Positions 11,656 through 23,900 of a stretch of DNA of 64,000 nt are shown in pieces; positions within the stretch are counted from its first letter, which is position 1, and every line of letters begins with the position of its first letter. The notes below the pieces were generated by a model, which saw only the letters and a program-made list of their open reading frames with translations, was not told the origin of the DNA and searched no databases. Both the position numbers and the translations under genes were made by a program. Origin of the DNA: Nephromyces sp. MM_2019. Its lineage: Eukaryota > Apicomplexa > Aconoidasida > Nephromycida. The stretch is taken from NCBI GenBank assembly GCA_015657535.1, contig JADHZB010001136.1, forward strand, positions 62,001 through 126,000. The letters run 5' to 3'.

Positions 11656-13980
11656 AAACCCAGAAATGCGTTCTAAATATCTGAATTTAGACTTCACGGG
11701 CATATGCGATTCTTCATATATTATTAAATCTGCCCTTCCGTTGAAAGAAAAATTTTCTTCCTTGAAAATTGATGTAAGCGCTCGGTCTAACCAGCTTGAG
11801 ATTCCTTTGTATGCGCACAGCTATGGCAAAAAGTCTAACACTTTGCTTTGACTTTTGTGCTGTGCTGCCCTCGTATGCAGAGTGAAAGAGCAAGATGATT
11901 TAAGCACAGAAAAAACAACTTTTGGCGCTCGAAATGAGTTTTATAAAAATAAATTTACTTTGGAGTCGTTTTAAGCGGCTATGAGATATTATTTTGTTTC
12001 ATAATACCATGGAGCGTAATAGCGTGGAACCTTGTGAATATGTGTACTGGAGGAAAAAAGCATAAGTTACAGCTTTTTTGTTTTTTTTTTCCTCCACCTG
12101 TGTGTGTGTATCTAATGTCTTTGAAACTAGTTAGTACAGCAGGTTTTTCCTGTTGGTATGCAATATTGAATCTGAAGCTACTGCAATCCGGGAAAAACAC
12201 GTTTTGCGCAATCCTTATGGACGTTAGATCAACTCAGGAGCTTTACATGGCTGCTAGACTGGTAGCTAATGCTTTTTATAGGTTAATATGGTTTCCAATC
12301 ATATCAAGTATGATGAGGGGATTTTTTAAAATGATTATACCGGCTGAATTTAATTATCTGTACCAAAAATGGCCTTATTGAGGTATTAAACCCCTTGCGC
12401 TGTTAAATGGTATTTACACATCAAATTTGCTGTCCTCTTAAAAGGTAACGTAGGATTGATTGATGCCCCAGGAGTATCACACTTTAGAAATCTTTGTTTC
12501 AGTTACTGACTGGTACATGCACATTATGCATGTAAGGCCAAGCATGCATTAAGCAAAATTACTGAATTTTTTATCAATAAATACATTAGCTCAACGAAAT
12601 TGTAATGTTATAGCTCACCTCCATGGCTTTGATGTGTTTTTGCCTTGTGCTATACGCACAGCTTTTGTAGAGAGGTTTAGGTTCTTTGAGAAAGACAGCT
12701 ACTTTTCAATACTAGAAATTTCCTGTTTGCAGGATTACCTCTACTCATGTATAATGACGATTTTATTTTAGAGTGATGTAGGTACTCATACTTTATTTTT
12801 CTTGGGGAATTTGGCTCATCCAGGAATATGTACGTGGGGGACCTGGCGTACTTTGTAGGGTTAGTCACTTCAATATGAACAGACTGGTTATGAGGTTATG
12901 ATGAAGTGCAGCTCTGTATTTTTCTGCTGCGAAACAGTACACACGAATGGTTAGTACTCAAAGCAGCCTCATCGGCACTATTTCAGTTAATTGGAAACTT
13001 ACTCACTTATTTGCATCCTTAGATAAATGATGGACAGCAGGAACTTGCATGTCAATCGAGTGCATAGATCTTTGTGGAGACAACGACGAACTTACCGGCT
13101 AATTGGGTTACTATGCTTTCAGTGTCAAATGGCGGGATAGAATATTAAACCTCTGTTAGTAACAGTATTTTCTTGCTCTACAGGAGGCATTTTAGATGGT
13201 GTGCCTTAATTTTAATCAAATTTCGGTAGAAAATCGTTATGTAATGTAGCAAAGCGTTTCAGGCTATGCCTTGCTTTTTAGCTGAACTTGTGGCGTAGAA
13301 ATTCACGTTATGCCTCGCTTTTTAGCCAAATTTTTTCTAAGTAGTTTGAAATCCAGTTATATTCAGCAGTACTTTGTCTGCGATTACCCCTCTTTAGAGA
13401 GCAAGAAGATACAGGTACGGGTGACTTTGAAGCTACTGCAGCAATCACTGAAACATCCGTTTTATAAATTGCAGAACATGGTACGATTATACTCACGTAC
13501 CATAGCCTAACAGGCTATAAACTTCTAGCTAGGTTTATGCAGAGAATATTCGTAGCGCCGATGTTTCATCATAATGCTATTTAAAGATTGGATTTAAGCG
13601 GAATCCCTTGTAATATTAAAGCCTTGCTTACCAAATAAGTGCAAACACCGGAGCTAATTTTTAACTACGGGAAGAACCTACGTAGTGACTATACTCGTTG
13701 GTACACCTTCTAGGAAGGCCTTGTCAAAGTGGAGTACCATGAAGAGAGAGGACGGCAATTTCGAGTCTTTTCTTTTTTCCTATTTCACCATGAAACACAA
13801 CCCAAGAATTTAGATAGAATATTATGATGTATATGTTCAGCTAAATAAAGATCTGCTCGTGAACCTATACAATTCTGCTAGCTGCAATCTGAGAAGGCTA
13901 ATCCGTAAGGAAAATTTCATGCGGTTAAATGATATACTATCGTTAGAAGAAGAAGCCACCTTGGGAGACAGATGCTACTT

Positions 13981-14170
13981 TTAGAAGGACAAGCTAGCTG
14001 TAGAGGCATGCGCTGCCTTTAGGAGGAGAATCTAGCTGTAGAATCACAAGCTATTTTTAGAATCACGCGCTACCTGTAGATTCATACGCTACTTTTAGAA
14101 TCACACGCTACCTGTAGATGCACACGCTAATTTTAGAAGCGCACACTACCTGTAGAAGGACACTGTATTT
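13981..14170. repeat. Alternating 19-bp minisatellite
   Basis: About nine degenerate units of roughly 19 bp built on CTACCTGTAGA or CTATTTTTAGA followed by a CACACG-like block; the two versions alternate, giving a 38-bp super-unit. No coding potential seen. Confidence 0.85.
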
Positions 14171-15016
14171 TTGGCAGATTCTCGATTTCGCGTCTTGTTT
14201 TGTATCCTGGATTAATGTATATACGAGCGAATCTACCTCAGAAAAACATCATAGAAACAGTTGCAAAGGCTGGTTTGACGTTTTCATTCAGACTTAGCTG
14301 AGCGTTTTCCTGGGTTTGGAGTAGTAAATTCTGCTTGTTGTCGCATCAACACCATGAAAATACTAGTGCACTCCGGCAGATAATCTTCCACTAAGCTGCT
14401 ACTGTGTGTGCGATATGAATCATATTAAATCGATAGACTTTCTTTCGAGTAAAGCTAGTTCTAAAATCCATACTCTTAACCTAACGTAGCTATAGATGAC
14501 TCTAGCATGGCACATGTCACTTCCATAGCCTTTCGAATCTCACATTATACAAGGTTAAGGCTTCATACGTTTTACTAACAAGCTTGGGGATGCTTTAGCT
14601 ACCTTTTCTTTCGGATATTAACATAACAGCATGATTGTGCTTTTCAGTAAAAGTAATATCCTTAAGATTGCTTATAAATGTAATACAGAATATTGGTACC
14701 TAGAATGCAGCATTTTTTGTCAATATATGCTTAAGTTAAATCCCCTTCATCCTCCTCTCTAAAGATAAACTCAAAATGTTGTTTATAGCCAACTTTCCCC
14801 ATGCTTAGCCTTCATCCTACCCCTAACCTTATTGCATCGAATTATTTGCTCTAAAAACTCAGCAGAAGACTCTGAGGCCTCACACTTAGTTTAATGCTCC
14901 TGCCTGCGCTGTGCTCAATAGGAGTCTAGCTAATTGGCATAATATCCTTCTCGGAACTTCACCTTATCTAAGATGTCTTAAGACACTCGTGGTAGCTACC
15001 CCCCGCTTCGTTAAGG

Positions 15017-15131
15017 ATCGGCACACACACAAGGACGCGCAACACACACCCACACACGGACGCACAAAACACACACACACACGGACGCACAACATACACA
15101 CACACGGACGCACAACACACACACACACGCC
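15017..15131. repeat. CA-rich minisatellite with ACGGACGCAC spacer
   Basis: Runs of CA alternate with GGACGCACAA at a period of about 28-30 bp for four or more units. Open frames crossing it on both strands (His-Thr or Cys-Val rich) are artefacts of the repeat. Confidence 0.9.
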
Positions 15132-16756
15132 GCTCCATTGCGGCGCTTGTCTTAATTGATGCACATCAGCCCTTAATGCTAAATTGATAATAAACCATCG
15201 CTTCAAACTTGCGACTATCAAAGGTGCCGATTGTGGCACATTCTTAGTTATGCCGTGTATTCCTCATGTATTTCCACCTTTTTGTATTATTCAGCGATAT
15301 TTTTACATTAACTCCTGCACAGAGAAATTTTCAACCTACAACTGCTAAGTCTTCTTCAGACACCTTCTGTCTTTTCGCAGGAGATGAAAGCTTTCCAGAT
15401 TTAAGCTTTTAGCTTAAATGTTAAGGCTTAGATTTTGGGTATCTCCTGTAATTAAAAGGCTTGCACTTTTATTTTAAACGTTTTCCTTTTATTTTCTATG
15501 TTATCTAAAGCAGCAAGCGACAGCAGCACACATAAAATAGGGTTCTTCATGTCTTTCCCATCAAGAATCTTATGTTGGACTCCCCCATTGCACGTTTGAG
15601 GTGAATAGCATGCAAAGAAGGTATTTATTTCGCTCGTTGATGACGTACTGCTGTTTAAATATGTGGACCTTGAAGTCAGAGCCTGGAACATCGTCATTCT
15701 TTTTTATGAAATATGTATTCCGTCTTGTAGCATCATCTTACCATCTCGTGGTGGAAAATAGAGATTTGTCCTATGATTATTCAACTTTTTGCACAGCTTG
15801 TTTTGATGCTTGGGAGATGTTTTTTGCTAGCTTTTTTTGGTGCATTCTCGGGTGATGATTGCTGTGGAGTGTTGTTTGTGGAATTTTTCGGGATATACGC
15901 CGAATCTTGTCGAAAATGCGCCGAACATGCGCTGAACATACGCCGAATATTACTGTAAATACGCCATCTTTATCCAAGAATTAGCTATCAGAGCTATCGA
16001 TATCTCTAATTAGAGCTGAAATTTCAATTTCTTCAGCACTTATGCTCGCATTGCGATTTTTTAGATCAAGATTAAAGGAAATATATCATGCGGTACCGGG
16101 AGCTTTACCTCTTTGACCCCTGTAACATATGAATCTCAGGATTTAATGCAATCTTTGGCTCTCAAATTTTGTCTTCTGTAGAAGAAGAGGAGAGCCAATA
16201 CTGGCGTTTTCGTTTTTCTCGTTTATTTTTCTGTGGAAATGAGGATGACCTGTATATAATTGATGCGAAGGAATTGTGTCAGACTCAGCGCCCCATAAAA
16301 TCTAGTCCCATATTTTCCATATCTTTGATATGGATCAAACACATTTTTTTTTGCCAAAGTTGGACTACCTGGGCATATGATGAATACAAAGTGAAGGAGA
16401 TATATATAGCTGTGTGGTGAAATTTAGTGATGAGTTGAAGTAGTATAATTGCTTTTACCGTTCTATCGCTTTAGAAAGATTCAGCTTTCTTATCGCTACG
16501 ACTTTTTTTTTCTTGAAGCCTGATTTATTATTGCAAAGTAAAAGATGCATTTTGCTTGAGATATTTTTTTCTTGGTGAGCATGATGATCTTAATTTTTGC
16601 TGATAATGCAAAAAAAGTTGAAGATTTGGTATTGCCCTCAACTAAGGATCCAGATGGTGTTGATGGGCAAGCTTTGCTCGATCATCCCAATGCTGTAAAT
16701 TTGTTGAAGATTCGAGGCTTTCTTTGAATTATTGAGAAAGTACACTTAAGGAAAAG

Positions 16757-19700
16757 ATGATGCGCACCTTGAGGCCGCAAGGCCCCATGGATGGGGGTAA
16801 TATATGTTTGATAAGGGCACCTATTATGCCATTACTAGACGTGCATACGGAGTCAAGGATTCTTTTCAAGCCTTTTAAGAGCCCTTTGGATGGACATATG
16901 CCTGGTAAGTGTGTGTTTAGAGTTGTAAATCTCTTGGAGAGATCTTTGCTGACATGTTTTTGGGCGGAAGATACATCTGATGAGCTTCTATTTCTCCTGT
17001 TTTTAGTGAAATTTACACACGCACGCACAAAGACACGTAGAAACGCAAAAACACTCTCAAAAAAGCAAGAAGACACGCACATACACATGCATGGTTGTAT
17101 TCGCTTCTTTTTTGCCATAACTTTCCATACTTTCATGCATTCAGGCAGGAGTATCGATTCTCTGAAGAAAACTCTAGGCTGTCGAGTTCGTCTCACTAGC
17201 ATCTACACGTCAAAGAGGCAGTTCAAGAGTCCCCCACTATTGGAACAAGCAATAGAAGAGGAGGGAAATTTTGACCCCCTTATACTCTTTACTCCGGAGA
17301 ATGGTCGAACGGATCAACGCCAGATTGAAGTTGATCCGATATTGACTAGGTAAGCGATGTGGTAATTATCTATTTGTGTGTGTTAGTCAATTGAGCTTGC
17401 TGGTTTTAAGGTAGGCAGGTGTGCTCTACTTTGGGCTGTTATGAAGATGACTGCTGGCTATGAGGAAATTCTGTGTGTGTGTGCATAAAAATATTGCATT
17501 TTCTATTTAAAGTGATAATACTATTGCTTTAAAGCCGCTATAATGATATCTTTTATTTTTAGATGGTTACGTGAGCATCAAAGGTTGGGAGTTAAGTTCG
17601 TCTTCGACTGCCTTATGGGATTGAAGGATTTTTCTGGAAATGGATGCATTCTGGCAGATGATATGGGTGAGGCTTTTTCGCGATTTTTATTGCCCACTGA
17701 TTTTATCTTCAAGAAAATTTCAAGTTTATAGCTGTGAGTGGAGTGATATGCCTGTAATTTGTGTGTGTTGTATTTCCCAGTAGTATCATCGAAAGGGTTA
17801 GATTAGAAACACACAAACCTAGAAACGCACACATATAGAAGCACACGCATGCACAGATAGAAAAACACGAACACATAGAAATACACGCACATAAAAGCAC
17901 ACACACGCACACATAGATACACACATATATAGAAGCACATATATATAGAAGCACACACACCTAGAAACGCACACATATAGAAACACATGCGCACCTATAA
18001 ATGCACACACATAGAAACACACACAGGCACACCAAAAAATGCATGCTGCTGCATCCACTTTACTTAAAAAGCTTTTGAAAATTTCACGATACAAAGTTTT
18101 GGCATAGAATCATACTTTTCTCACCATTTTTTCCATCTCTCAGGGCTAGGAAAGACTTTACAGAGTATCACAATACTTTGGACGTTATTAAAACAGGGAA
18201 TAGAAGGAAAACCGAGTCAGTGAAGTTTGAGATTCTCTTTAGCTTTTGTCAATCAGCACAAAGAAAACTGTATCGTCTTTTTTTCTTTTCTTTTGTGTGT
18301 CCTTTTTTTTATATGAAGTTTCTGAGCGTGTGTGGTGTGTGTGCGTCACCAATAGCCTGTGCCTTTCATCGTAGAATCGAATAGTTGCTTTTTGATGTAG
18401 CCTTTTCCCCTCTCGATGAAATTTTCGCTTCTTTTTTACCTTTGTTTAGCCACATCGATTCACCTACTCTAAGCGTCTCTTTTTTGACGTTTTTACCACT
18501 CTGACTAGATTTCTTTGCTAAGCTTAACGCAGTCTTTCTCTTGCTTTTTGCCTAGTTTTCTTCAAAAACTTACTTTCCGTTACTTCTGCCACACCTGCAG
18601 TTTTTTTGTTGCGCTTGAAGGCAGATTTTTTGCTCAAGAGGGGGTTTTTATTTTAGAGTTGAGAGTGTTGCACTTTTGCTTCTTAGTGGCTTCATTTCGC
18701 ACATAATTCGCTGTGTGCGATAGTAGCTCCACATAGCTTTTACTAGTAAAAATTAGCATATACAAGTATCTATTAAACAGAATTTTCTGATTTGAAAGAA
18801 AATGATGAATTTTTACACTCTCGTTATATCTTTTAGTTTTGCGTTTAAAAGCCTTTTTTTTCATTCCAAATAATCAATGCATTTTAGCCCTTGAAGATGC
18901 AGAAAAATATGCAAATCTATAATATATTTATCGAAAAAAAATTTGAATTTCCAATTTATATCTCCTTTAAATTATGAATTTTTCATCGAAAAAGACGCTA
19001 AATAAAGGTAATTTGTGTAGATGAAGAAGCTGGTAAATTTCGCGTATCAGAATATTAAATAATTTTCTTAGAAATGGCTTTTTCGTAGGAATTGTGGCTA
19101 TAAATAAGAGAATTTAGATGTTAAATGATTAAGTTTTGATATTGCAGGTGATGGACTTGTTTTGTTTGATTTCTCTATTGATTTTTTTGATTTCTTTCTT
19201 CTCTCAAAAGCGATATATTGTTTGAGCTAGAGGCAGAAAAGAGCAGTATTATAGGCTAGCCTTTATCTAGGATAAACCACAGTCTTCATCTTACTCTTTT
19301 GCTTTGCACAGCTGTAGCTAAAGCCGTAGTAGTTTGCCCTGCCAGTTTGATAAACAATTGGGCTTCGGAGATCGACAAGTGGTTGAAGGGAAAATGCCCA
19401 TGCACAGCTGTAGCTGATAGCTGCAAAGAAAAGACTATTGCGAAGTTTATGGGCTTTAGATATGATAGAAATGTAAGTTTTTTGTGATGAATTTTATGTC
19501 TTTGATTCTCTGATTTTTCTTGTGTCTTTTCTGCTTGAAGTTTTCGAAGATGTTTTGTGCTTATTCATGTTAAAAACATGAAAAATCTATCAAAATTAGC
19601 CTGAATTTACACTCGAGAAGATGATTTTTTTTTCCAGTCTTTCTCGTTTCTTCAGCTGAGACTTTGAAAATGGTGTTTGATTATTGACGTTTTTGAAGAT

Positions 19701-20898
19701 GTTTTGTGCTTCTTCATCTTCTTTGTCAAGAAAAGCTGATAAAATATGTTAAAATTAGCCTGAATTTACACTCAAGAAGATGATTTTTTTGCAGTCTTTG
19801 GTTCTCATAGCCTCATATGAGACGTTCAGAGCTTACGTGGATAAACTGGAAGGCGTACCTGTCGAATTGATAATATGCGATGAGGCTCACAGTAATAGAT
19901 CATACCTATAATATGCACACATGCATCATGCGTTGTGTTGTGTGTTTTTATATATAATTTTGTGGTGGTTCTAGCTGATTTGATGGGAGAATTGCTTGCA
20001 CGATTTGTTTTTTTCAGTGAATTTAGTAGTATTAAGTGTGTATGTTTTATTTGGTTTCTTTGATGTTTAACTACTGTGTACAGGAGAGTGGAAAGTGCAA
20101 GCTTTTTTCCTCTTTTTGCTATTTAAAATCTCCTGTATTGTGAGGTTTTGTGGAGCTCTTATACTTCACTTTTTTTTGCTTGAGTTTTACGACTTCATTA
20201 TCGCATTTTATACTTGTTTTAATAAGTTAATCTTATCTTATAACCTATGGCTTTTGTTTAGTACAATCTTTGCTGCTCCCGTAGATTTTTCACTATTTTC
20301 CTAGTGTGTGCGTGAACTTTGGTTTGCTTTTTTCTCTCTGCATTGCATAAATAAGCATCCCAACTGTTTTTACACACTGCCACTTTTTATTTGTCTACTT
20401 CTTCATCCTCCTTGAAGCATCTTCCTCTTCTAATGACTTTGCGTGTGTGTGAAACTTCTTACTTTCGAAAATCTTGACTCTCTATCTTTCTCTTGCCTCT
20501 TGGTATATATTGTCAGGACTAAAGAACGACCGTACAAAGACTGCTCTAGCCATTGCGAATATGAAAGCAAGAAAGCGCCTCCTTCTATCCGGAACTCCAA
20601 TTCAAGTAACATATATTGAATGTCTTGTGTGTGTGATGATGATTACCTAAGAGGTTCTATTATCGTATGCATATCCTATTTTTTAAGCTTTCGGTGGTGT
20701 CTTGTAGACTTTAATTTGATAACGAGCAGCTTAATGCGCATGTCTGCAAGTCAGCTTGGTGAGTTTATATGTTAATCATCCTAGTGTGTGTGCCTGTGTG
20801 TTTCTTAACCCTGGTGTGTGTGCCTGTGTGTTTCTTAACCCTGGTGTGTGTGGCTGTGTGTTTCTTAACCCTGGTGTGTGTGGCTGTATGCTCCTTAA

Positions 20899-20934
<36 letters not shown>

Positions 20935-23900
20935 GCTTTGAAAGTTTTTAACGAGTTTTTCTTCAACAACTTTCAGACTAGCTTTTCATGCAGTGAAACT
21001 GGTGAAGATACCATTTTTTCTAGCTTTTCAGCCTTTATTGAATGAATATGATTGTAGACCTTCGCTGATTCTCTATTCAGAATGATTTGGATGAATTCTA
21101 TTCTTTAGTCTCTATGTGTAACCCTGATGTTCTAGGCGATGCCAACCATTTTCGTAAAAAGTTTGCGGTGGGTTATTTCCTAGTGTGTGTGTGCGTTCGT
21201 GTGTGCGTTTGTGTGCTTTCGTGTGTATGGTATGTGTATTTATAGGGCAATGTGAGCATCAATTGTGATTTTAGCCGAAGAAGGGAGTGAATGATTTATC
21301 ATAAGATTGGAACTGGTTGTATTCGCACTTTGCTCGTGCTTGTGCGTGTGAAGTGTTTGGTGCTTGGAGCGATTGTGGTGTGTGTGGTTGGTTGTAGATG
21401 CGTATGAAGTTTGCATGTGTGTGTTGATTTTTTCGTGTGTATGTGTGGAGTTCCAGTGTACATGTGTGGAGTTTGTGTGTGTGGATTTGATTTTTACTTT
21501 CATTATCAGCTCATTATGCAACTAAACGAAAAAAAAAATCACATGTTTCTCTTCTTTATTAAATCTAGCAAACTTGTACTGCTTAATGCTATTCGGAGAA
21601 ACTTTTTTAGCGTATAATCTCAAAGGGATGAACTTATAGCAGAATATAGAGCCTAAATACACTGCATTATAACATGAAGATAAAAAGTATATTATTTTCG
21701 TTAGGTTCTTTTTTTTTTCTAGAGTTTTCGATGATGAAGAAGTGTGAAAATACCTGCCTTTTTTGCAGAACCCTATACTGATTGGCCGAGAACCTAATGC
21801 TGCACCTGAGCAGCAATGTTTGGTGTGTTTCAATGCACACACACGAATTTTTTTTGTGAAATTCATCGTTTTTCTCAGAGATTTCTCGGGTTGTTTCGCC
21901 TTTTTTTTCTTGTAGCTGCTAACTCTGAAGGAACTTTTTTGAATTTTATTATGCTTCGCTTTATATATGTGTGTGTTAGTCCATATTAACACTCTATTTT
22001 TGTTTATATTCTAGTTTTACTCTATGGTTTTAAATTGAGTGCTAGGGTTGCTTAGAATGTGAGGAATAGCCTTTGAATTTTGCATTTCTATGGTAAGAAT
22101 TTTGTGTTATGCCTGTGTGTATTATGTGTGTGTGCGTTATGCTTGTGTGTTTTGCTTGTGTGCGTTATACTTGATTGCCTACAAATAGTTTGCTATGCTT
22201 TTTTGCCATGCTCCTTTGCTATGCTTGTTAATCTACAGCTATTTTGCTATGCCTGTGTGTTATACATGCGTGCAATTCCCCCTGTGTATATACAGTAACT
22301 GTTATGGTGCTTCAATTTGGTATTTTTTGATTTTTTTTTCATACTTTCGTAGTTTCCTTGCACAGACATCCCTGCTTCATCTACAGAGCAGCTCCACCTT
22401 TCTTTCTAGGCTTCAGAGCGCCTCTCAGAGCTATCAAATCTTACTAATCAGTTTATCCTTCGCCGAACTAATTCTCTTCTAGCGAAAGTTTTGCCACCAA
22501 AGATAATAATGGTAAGTCAGAGAGAGAATTTCAGTGTGAAGAGGCAGATTTATGTGTGTAGTATACTATTAATTTTGATATTTAGTAACCAGTTTAATAG
22601 AAAGGTGTTTGCTGCAAGACTATGTGTGTGGTTAGCCTGTTTGTGTGTTTTTTTTTGTTTTTATGTCTATAAACGGGAGTTTTTTTAGTAAATTGTTCCG
22701 CTGTTTGTGTGTGCTCCTGTTTTTATTGATTTCATGAAGGATTTTGATGCTGAGCGAGTGCCTTGAGGAGTGTTTTTGCAGTATCTATAATTGAATTCTA
22801 TGTGTGTGTGTGCCTGTCTGTACTCTATGGGTATTTGTGTCTCTTTATTCTGTGTGTGTGCGGCTAAATTTGAATTCTGTTTTTTGATGTGTGTCTTTTT
22901 ATTCTGTTCTTCTAGTGGCTTTTTCTGCTTATACGTTTACTTTAGCTCAAAGGGTTGGATCCAGGCGATTCCGCTGAGATTTTTTCTATTCAAAATGCTG
23001 TCGATTCCTTGATATACTTGGCTTCGACAGTTGTTCTTTTCTACGGAAAAATTATTGTGTGTTGATTTATTGAAGATTTTCACCTGCAAAATTTTGCTTG
23101 AATTAATCAAATCTTTGTACTTTCATCAAACACAGCTAGCATACTGTAATGTCCTTATGAAGGCTTTGTCTGGCAGTTATTAACCTATTAAATTATGGTT
23201 TAAACGCCTATTTTTTGGTTTATCTTCCATATCCAGTGGAAGTTTAACTACTGAAAAATCAGAATTTTTATCACTGCCTTATCATAGCTGCTCTGCCCTC
23301 TACAGAATGTTTTTTGCCGGCTCTCCCCTTTGCAGCGTTCCGTATATTCAAACTTCCTAGAGTCTCAAGGGTAATATAAAGGGTTTTTTTTACTTTTTTC
23401 GCATCAAATTTGTTGCAATTTGATGAATGTTGCCAATTTATATCTTTAAAATCAACCACGCTTTATTCTATTGAATACATCACTCTAGAGTTCTGGAGGT
23501 TATAGGAGCTGTTTGCATAGACCCCTGCATTATACTCTCTCGCTGAAAAATCTAGTCTTAAAGGCAGTTTTTTCACAATTTTATGCTCTAAAATGCATTT
23601 GGCCGTGGTATTTTTTGCAATCCCAGCTTTTGTATGTCAGGGCAAAGTTTGCATAGACTTTTCTTGCTTATATAATACCTAATTTGAGTAGTAAATGATG
23701 ATGATATGTGGCTTTTTCTTTCCTGCTTCTTGCGAATTCGCCAAAATGCAATTTTCTCTATTTTTTTCCCCTGAAAAACTCTTTTGCAGATGCGAAAAAT
23801 TGCTACAAGATGAAACGAAAAGTGGAATTTCTGGAAAGGTTCTTTCCAGTATTCAAGGGCTGATGAAACTGTGTAATCATCCTTCGCTAATTCGATCTCA

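Larger units (their letters stand above)
11656..16580. other. Long gap with repeats and only weak coding signals
   Basis: No gene can be assigned. Three frames look coding-like but lack a matched partner exon: 11618-11770 (+, ending at a GTAAGC donor), 12118-12381 (+, ending in a stop) and about 16170-16310 (+, containing SQYWRFRFSR and NEDDLYIID). The last lies where an N-terminal exon of the RAD54B-like gene could be, and its order of residues faintly recalls the N-terminal Y..VWR..S...W..D segment of RAD54B proteins. I do not claim it. Confidence 0.4.

Noticed and set aside
16729..17202. 157-codon - strand frame opposite the first RAD54B exons
   Set aside because: Antisense to two supported exons and a CA-rich intron; no motif of its own.
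17709..18094. Several - strand frames rich in Cys, Val, Tyr and Met
   Set aside because: They are translations of the CACACATAGAAAC minisatellite in three frames of the same strand, inside an intron of RAD54B.
20756..20951. + strand frames with repeated CVPVCFLTL
   Set aside because: Products of a 30-bp TG-rich intronic repeat, open in two frames at once.
21522..21992. 156-codon - strand frame
   Set aside because: Lys/Phe-rich translation of T-rich introns, opposite the exon [14 protein letters not shown] of RAD54B.
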